A stretch of DNA of 64,000 bases from Syngnathus acus (Eukaryota; Chordata; Actinopteri; Syngnathiformes; Syngnathidae). Below are positions 58,217-64,000 of this stretch, one piece after another (positions within the stretch are counted from its first letter, which is position 1; the number at the start of each line of letters is the position of its first letter). The translations under genes and the position numbers were made by a program. Where the stretch lies: contig NC_051094.1 of assembly GCF_901709675.1 (NCBI RefSeq), positions 13,016,501 to 13,080,500 of the forward strand. The letters are read 5' to 3'. The notes under the pieces are model-generated. The model worked only from the letters and a program-made list of their open reading frames with translations, had not been told where the DNA came from and searched no databases.

Positions 58217-58370
58217 CAGAGGTGGGAGTAAGTCACATATGTGCCACTCTTAAGCAAGCCCAATTCGTAACCTTCAAGTTTCAAACACCAAGGTACTGTA
58301 GGAAAAAAGAGTCGAGTCTCCTCCAGATTTCAGGCAAGTCGAGTCAGGTCTTCACTTATTTTAAACAAGT
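58217..58370. repeat. hAT-like repeat end with GAGTC words
   Basis: It starts CAGAGGTGGGAGTAAGTCAC and continues with AAAGAGTCGAGTCTCC, GCAAGTCGAGTCAGGTC. This matches, in opposite sense to 36500-36640, the repeat whose body consists of GACTTGAG/CAAGTC words. CAGAGGTGGG is a plausible hAT end. No second end was found. Confidence 0.45.
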
Positions 58371-59873
58371 TGTAATTGAAGGCATACAATTTTGCTCAGC
58401 CACATGTACGGGAGTGACAAAATATATTTTTTCAGTGATCATAAGAGAAATGTTCATATTCCTAAAAATAAAAACTAAGTGCATTTACATCTTTAGAAAT
58501 TAAAATCAAAATAGCGTTAAACGTGTACTTATAAGAATGCATGCTGTTATTATTTTTAGAAAATGGTTGCACAAGTGTTTACAGCTAACAATGTCTCGAA
58601 CACTGTTACCCCGAAACTTGATTTTTTTTTCTTTGAAGAGCAATTTTTCTAATGAATGACTTCATTTAAGGGGCAATTTTATAATATTTTAGGAGCATTT
58701 TTTGCAGGTTACTCCCAGGGTCCTGAAGCAAGAGTTTCATTGAACAATACAAACAATATCACAGTATAACAGGAGTTTAATTGGGGGCTGCAGGTATGAA
58801 ATATTTAAATATTCAAGTGTGCTACTAAAAATCTGCAGTTTTTTCTTGTCCAGAAACATTTAACGGTTGGCAAGATTGTCTCGAGGTGGTAACACTCCCA
58901 TAGTCCGTACAAGCCCCCTTGCACTTATCTTTAGCACTGCCAAATCTATCAATGTGATGCCGTAGTGTACATGCCACCGAGGTCAATATACTTTCAACGA
59001 CACAATGCGAATAATCACCGGATCTCTTCGCCACACTTCCACTGACCCCCTAACAGTACTAGTCGGAATAGGCCTCGTTGATCACGTCTGCATCATTCAG
59101 GGGGACATCTGTGTAACCAAAGCAGATATGCTTGTCAGCCTGGGCTTCTGCAACTCTTCTCTATGAGGACTGAAGTGGCAGTCAGAGCAGCACGACTAAC
59201 ACAGGCAGCATCGACAGCCATTAAATTAATTTGACTTCATTAGTGCAGACCTGCTAAGCTTGGGATGCCCACAGCGATGCCAGGAGGAAGGAAGTAGGGA
59301 TGCAGGGTTTTGAGTGACATCAGGCGCTGTGCTGTGAGGAGAGCAAACACATGGCACTGACGGACTGAATATGGCCCCAGTTGTTATGCTGGGACATGTG
59401 CCAAAGGAAGGGAACATGCGTCACTGGCTTTAGGGGAGCTCAGTCAACACGCAGTCGGCGCTTTAATGCCATGCACGCTATGACACATCAGTGAGAAGGC
59501 CTGAGGTCAACGGACAGACTATAAATCATGTGACAACACACAGTGAATGTGGCAAAGCGATATGACACAGAGACACTGCCATCACCTTTGTATCTGCTGC
59601 CAGAAGCCCTTATGTTATTAAGTTACAAGGACCGAATTTGTCTCGTAAAGCAGTTGCGTGCCTGTGCAATATTTCATCAGAACTATTACTTATCATTCAA
59701 AATGTAATGTCATTTTGTAGATGCTCTTGATAGTTGAAGGATTTAAAATCTACATCTTAGAATGGGTGAGTCACTGATGGTGTAGCATGGTACATACGCC
59801 AAACCTGTGTGCAGACAGTGTGGCTTCAGTTTCCATTCAGTGACGGTGTGAATGGTGTAGATAAAGCTCTATG
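58371..59873. other. unassigned sequence
   Basis: No gene is supported. Positions 59080-59600 have more balanced composition and short frames on the minus strand. Nothing else is recognisable. Confidence 0.4.
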
Positions 59874-60184
59874 TACCGTATTTTCCGCACTATAAGGCGC
59901 ACCTAAAAAACTCAAATTTTCTCAAAAGCCGACAGTGCGCCTTATAATCAGGTGCGCCTTATATATGGACCAATATTGAGCCACTACAGCAGGCGTGTCC
60001 AAAGTCTGTCCCGCGGGCCAAATGTATATATCTTATATATGGACAAAGTTTTAAAATGGGCCATTCATTGAAGGTGCGCCTTATAATCCGGTGCGCCTTA
60101 TATATGGACAAAGTTTTAAAATGGGCCATTTATTGAAGGTGCGCCTTATAATCCGGTGCGCCTTATAGTGCGGAAAATACGGTA
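59874..60184. mobile_element. pogo-like MITE, 311 bp
   Basis: Ends are TACCGTATTTTCCGCACTAT and ATAGTGCGGAAAATACGGTA, a perfect match over 20 bp as inverted repeats, with TA borders. A 65-bp unit (GGACAAAGTTTTAAAATGGG plus GGTGCGCCTTATAATCCGGT) is tandemly repeated. A 38-bp stretch at about 59992-60029 (GCAGGCGTGTCCAAAGTCTG, CCCGCGGGCCAAATG) resembles a hAT element end. It is the youngest-looking of the family in this window. Confidence 0.92.
59992..60029. repeat. hAT-like end embedded in the MITE
   Basis: CAGGCGTGTCCAAAGTCTGT and CCCGCGGGCCAAAT are similar to the CAGGGGTGTCAAAC-type hAT start at 45272. Only a short left end is present. It could have been captured or left by imprecise excision. 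Confidence 0.45.
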
Positions 60185-60886
60185 AGTCTTTCTGCAATTA
60201 CTATTTGGGAACATTTGTATTCATTCTTTGGAAATACATCAAGGGTGCTGTGCGCACTTTAATTATAAAATCTGCACCACAATAAACTTAGTGATCCAGC
60301 TGCAATCACATGCCAAAATGATCCAACCGTATTCAAAACTAACAGATAAGGACCTTGATTTGCTTCAATGTAGTGCTGTTTATTGAGAGGAAACTGAATA
60401 GACAATAAAAAAAAACTGGGTCAGTCTGGCTTGGCCTTTTTGCTTCTTTCTTAAAGTTTAGTTATTATTATTCACCATTTATTTTTCTGTCTGCTACCAA
60501 AATCAAAATAACTAATAATTTTCATGCTTGGCAACACTGCTAACCCCCAACCTCCTTGTGCACATAGTAAGTTTTCTAACTTTGGAGTTGACCTGAGTTT
60601 TGAGGCAAGATAAACAAATAAATAAAATAATAAATAAAGGAATATTGTGAGTATTCAGTCCGGGTAAGACTGGAAGGTAGCCTGAGGGTGGTAAGTGTTG
60701 TGCCTGACAGCAGCGAGCACTTTAATCAGAGGGCCCCCGTCTGAAGATCGTTTCCACATCTGCACAGGGGGAACGAGCTGTAAACTGCCAAGAAGCATTT
60801 TAATGACAGTTGGATTATAAAATGAAAGCGGGCTCCAGATGGCAGGCAAGGCAGCGGCTGTGGTTCTGGGGGAGGCTGTTTAAACA
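60185..60886. other. unassigned AT-rich sequence
   Basis: No gene is visible. AAATAAATAAAATAATAAAT at 60616-60635 is low complexity. Confidence 0.45.
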
Positions 60887-60907
60887 TTTTTTTTTTTTTT
60901 TTTTTTT
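60887..60907. repeat. poly(T) run, T21
   Basis: Twenty-one consecutive T. It could be a minus-strand poly(A) tail, but no retroposon body was recognised to its right. Confidence 0.95.
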
Positions 60908-61564
60908 AATTGCTAAAATACAGGGTGAAAAATTGCACAGGGCTTATTAGGCATCCCACTGTGATGTTGCTCTGCTCGCCAAGCTGTTCACTATGGCCAC
61001 CTTCCAAGCATGCCTCTATAAATTTTTATCTGCACCTTTAAATCTCAAAGATTCATGTCTGTTAAGTTCACCCAGGCTTCATCAAACCTCCACATCAGGG
61101 TTGTCCTTAGAATGCTTTCTGCTCTATTGTTTTTTATGCTTTTTAAGACCAGCTGGATGGAAATGGTACCCATACAACTCAAATCAAAACTTATTCTTCA
61201 AATTACATTTATTATTTTTTAGTTTTGCTCTCCAAGTCAGACGAGGCTGGCCTAATTAATAAAAAAAACTGGTTGTTTTCCATTTGGGTGAAAGACAATG
61301 TGGCTCTTGACACTTCATAACTTGCTCCAGTAATGACCAGAGAGGAGACCCAGTTATACAGTACTTAGTGTGAACTCACTACCAAGTTGAAGTTTTAATT
61401 TATTCAATAGGCCCCACAAGAAAATGTCTGTAAATACTATGCTAATGAGTTCTCATTTAGGATATTATCTATGGGCTTTATAAATGACTTTTACTACAAT
61501 ACAAGAACTACATAAACTTTATAGTGATTGTACTATTTTATGAAAATGGAAGGAATTAAACAAT
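60908..61564. other. unassigned sequence
   Basis: Unique AT-rich sequence. An 88-codon frame at 60993-61259 has no domain. The first 100 bp are more balanced in composition. Confidence 0.4.
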
Positions 61565-61901
61565 TAATTAGCTTCATGGGCACATGGCAGGACTGGCCCC
61601 CTCTGTTTGGACAGCTGGGTAGGTGTTTGGGCTCCCTAAACTCCTTCCCCGTGGCAGCCCTTGCGGGGCCCGTCTCCTCTCTTGTGCCCCCCCACCCCAC
61701 TTGTCCTCTTTTCCAGCTGTCATTGGTTACTGGTTTGCCAGTTGCCTCTGGGGTGTTGGTCGGGCCCCATTGGCAGGTGGGTGCTTGTTTGTCTCGTGGG
61801 GGGATTGGATTTGAGTTTGGCCGTTGCTCCGGGCGGTGGCTGCAATGGTTGTAAATTGAGGGTGTGGCTGATTGGTCCCCTTGTTTAAAAAAAAAAAAAA
61901 A
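61565..61901 (+). mobile_element. GC-rich poly(A)-tailed segment, likely retroposon
   Basis: About 320 bp of clearly GC-rich sequence (for example GCAGCCCTTGCGGGGCCCGT, TTTGGCCGTTGCTCCGGGCG) stand out from the AT-rich flanks and end in TTGTTTAAAA followed by A15 at 61887-61901. That is the layout of a SINE or a 5'-truncated LINE on the plus strand. It reads open on both strands (108 codons plus, 148 codons minus), which reflects composition. No Pol III box is obvious, no target duplication was found, and I cannot name the family with confidence. Confidence 0.55.
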
Positions 61902-62499
61902 CATGTACGAAGCACTGCCAATACCTCTCACATCCTCCATAAAAAATTCAGATTGTAAATGTTCACTTCCATGCGACATGAAGAATCACTAATACTCTTG
62001 CTGAACACCACAACACACGCAATTGACTTTGTTTACAAGCATCTCCAGTTCATAGATTTTGTTAAGTTCAACATTTTTCATTTGTGAATTATGGCTTGAT
62101 CAGCATCGTGATCATTCCCAGCGGCAAGCCATTTTTTATACCAATTTGCATATATTTATGGGGGCGTAGAGAGGGAGGAATCTGAAACTTCATCTATTCT
62201 GCATTTGAGATTTATGAAAGAAATGTTCTTGGATTCATGCATATGCACAAATTCATGCATTAGGATTTGTGTGTGTGTGTGCTTGCGTGCACTAACAGAC
62301 TTTATGAACCTTGAGTTTCTCTCTATCTCCGCCCCCTTTTAGAGCTACATACTCCATTTCTTCATTCATTCAGTCAGCAGGCAAGTTTTGACATAGCATA
62401 TTTCTGCCCTCGGTCATTTAAAAAAAAAAATCCTGAGTCAGTATATGAGAAGTCCATTAGGCATAGGTAAAGACAAACACACCCTTTTGATAATGATCC
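61902..62499. other. unassigned sequence with short (TG)n
   Basis: A short (TG)6-type run lies at 62268-62281. Otherwise unique sequence without a gene. Confidence 0.4.
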
Positions 62500-62720
62500 C
62501 ATGGATGAAAGTGCAGCATTACTGCACAGAGAATTGAATATTTGTCGGGAGATGGCCGCAGCCAGTTAATATTAACCATACAATGTAAAGCGTGATAAAA
62601 ATGAGGTACCCCCATCAAATTATGCCAATTCATCTTAAGCTGTTCATAAGTGCGTTTCTCCCCCGCGGAATTACATCTAAATGAAATAAGTTAATACACT
62701 TCCATTCAAGCAGTTTTCAC
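62500..62720. promoter_or_regulatory. candidate conserved noncoding element with GTTAATATTAAC
   Basis: Balanced sequence with AAAGTGCAGCATTACTGCAC, AGATGGCCGCAGCCAGTTAA, a perfect 12-bp palindrome GTTAATATTAAC at 62565-62576, and CAAATTATGCCAATTCATCT. The palindrome resembles an HNF1 site lacking the central base. No repeat or frame explains the block. Inference from texture. Confidence 0.35.
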
Positions 62721-62804
62721 GTTATATTATTGTGATTCCAAAGGACTACATTTAAACTTACGCATTGTCCCAAGCATCAGTGTTCTCCTATGCCGTCAAT
62801 AAAT

Positions 62805-62865
62805 CACATTTTATTTATATAGCACTTTTCATACATAAAAAATACAACTCAAAGTGCTGTGCCAC
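62805..62865. repeat. degraded interspersed repeat edge
   Basis: CACATTTTATTTATATAGCA and CTTTTCATACATAAAAAATA followed by CAACTCAAAGTGCTGTGCC resemble the edge of a common fish repeat. A related motif lies at 19447-19490. The family is unknown. Confidence 0.4.
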
Positions 62866-62999
62866 TCAAAACGTCCCAAATACAACTTAAAAAAAGGACC
62901 CTTCTCCCTCTCCTTAGGAGCTGTGTTGCACTTCTTCCTGAATTTTTTTCAAACTATGAACGCATTATTATTTCCAGTTCTAGTGGGGTGAAAAACGCA

Positions 63000-63205
63000 G
63001 CCCTCCTTTTCCCCGTTGCCACGGTGATCGCCAATTCAGGGCTTCATTGAAGCTGCCTTTTCATAAACTGATTCAAATCAGCTGTTCTGAAACCGGAAAC
63101 TCAAAGTTTTCTATCTCAGAGGAGATCAATTCACAGTTTAGGATTCCACTCAGAGTTTGTTGAACCTGCTTTATAAAACGGACACCAGGACCCTGGATAC
63201 CGTTT
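63000..63205. repeat. degraded interspersed repeat, possibly Harbinger-like
   Basis: CCCCGTTGCCACGGTGATCG, GGAAACTCAAAGTTTTCTAT, CCACTCAGAGTTTGTTGAAC and CTGCTTTATAAAACGGACAC follow in order a short fish DNA transposon I remember, built from AACTCAGAGTTT-type words. No ends or target duplication were defined. Confidence 0.4.
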
Positions 63206-64000
63206 TTGGAGATCTAATTACAACCTGAGTTCCTGCCTTGCTTCTCTTGTCTTGTCTCCTCACTTGACCACGCAAACCCTGCACCATGACACGTGTAGGG
63301 AAAATTAAATAGGTTATTCATCACTGGAGGTATTCTCCCTAACCTTGTATGAAAGTACACGTGATAGATGCTGATTTTCACAAGAACCATTGATGTCCAG
63401 GAGGAGTTAATCAAATGTATGTCCTCTCGAAACACAGACATATTCAAAGACATAAATAGTCTTGTTAAATCACATGGTCGTCTGTTGTTATGGATGGAGC
63501 TGTGTCTTGCCAGGACTCCTTCAACAACGCGGCGTCAACCACTGCCCCGTTCTGCATTGTATTATGCAAGTGAGTGAGTAGGGATATTTATTTGAGGATT
63601 TTTGAAATCGTTAAGTGAGTACATTTTGTGGGAAAAAAATGCACTGAATGAGTTTGTGTACTTAATGTTGGTTTTCTGTGCAGCGGTTTTTGTGCTTTGA
63701 ATGGGAATTGTGAAGCACAAGAGCCCTTTGCACTGATTAAAAAAAAAAGTCAATTTGTTTAATTCACACTTTGTTGATGAAGAGTGGATCTTTCACACAT
63801 GTATTTTAGCATGAACAATATTACGATACTAGCATTAGTTCATTGGCGGAACAGACATGTTTTGGTTTATTTAAAATAACATTTTTGCTAGTGTCAATTC
63901 CTATGTGGCCCCCTGGTTGTGCTGGCAAAAAAGTCTGCCCCCCTCCATCTTTAAGGTTACCCATCCCTAGCCTATAGAATTTAGGCATCTGTTCTGTCCT
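63206..64000. other. unassigned sequence, repeat-like end near 63970
   Basis: No gene is supported. Frames of 63-79 codons have no domain. AAGGTTACCCATCCCTAG at 63953-63970 resembles the right end of a hAT-type repeat, but no left end was found. Confidence 0.35.

Noticed and set aside
61533-61979. 148-codon minus-strand and 108-codon plus-strand frames
   Set aside because: Both lie in a GC-rich poly(A)-tailed retroposon-like segment. Being open on both strands reflects composition.
1-64000. Bacterial operon, phage, plasmid or secondary-metabolite system
   Set aside because: There are no long coding frames, ribosome-binding-site patterns or operon layout. The repeats are vertebrate-type.

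Overview
The window looks like a teleost fish nuclear genome, probably a percomorph. The evidence is its interspersed repeats: tRNA-headed SINEs with TGGA/CCAT-type tails, hAT and Tc1/mariner-pogo-like non-autonomous transposons with intact inverted repeats, an L2-like LINE relic, and tetranucleotide and GA microsatellites on an AT-rich background. Some SINE segments resemble sequences I remember from seahorses and pipefish, but that is only an impression. Nothing points to a bacterial, phage or viral origin, and there are no operons, rRNAs, functional tRNAs or CRISPR arrays.

I found no complete protein-coding gene. The longest open frames (up to about 150 codons) have no recognisable domains. 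They lie in AT-rich sequence, repeats or overlapping both-strand frames. The most gene-like signals are two 30-nt candidate microexons on the plus strand, at 34147-34176 and 48677-48706. Each has a pyrimidine-rich acceptor and a GT donor, and each is open in a frame that preserves phase. If either is real, the window lies inside long introns of a plus-strand gene, which would suit a large neural or developmental gene. I could not name the gene.

Layout: 1-11.7 kb is mostly unique sequence, with a long GA microsatellite, an old fragment of a dispersed repeat near 9.1 kb and several stretches that read like conserved noncoding elements. From 11.76 to 12.64 kb there is a complete pogo-like TIR element with a transposase C-terminal relic. 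From 12.6 to 30 kb the sequence is largely unique, with repeat fragments at 17.8, 18.7, 23.1, 24.0-24.7, 25.9 and 27.6 kb and a candidate regulatory block at 25.06-25.29 kb. From 30 to 38 kb there is a pure (CTG)16, more dispersed-repeat fragments, candidate regulatory blocks at 33.0-33.7 kb and a compound TGGA/CGGA microsatellite. From 38.9 to 45.9 kb the sequence is transposon-rich: two hAT elements with target-site duplications and a cluster of minus-strand SINE pieces. A candidate microexon (48.7 kb) and an L2-like LINE relic (49.1-49.8 kb) follow. From 54.6 to 60.2 kb there are two more full pogo-like TIR elements and a third transposase relic. The last 4 kb holds a GC-rich poly(A)-tailed segment, a candidate regulatory block and more repeat fragments.

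The genes cannot be said to work together. What the window mostly records is insertion history: a hAT inside an older repeat, a pogo-like element inside another repeat, a hAT-like end inside a pogo-like MITE, and microsatellites that may have grown from retroposon tails. Repeat families were recognised from structure and memory, not from a database search. Conserved-element calls rest on base composition and motif texture alone and carry low confidence.
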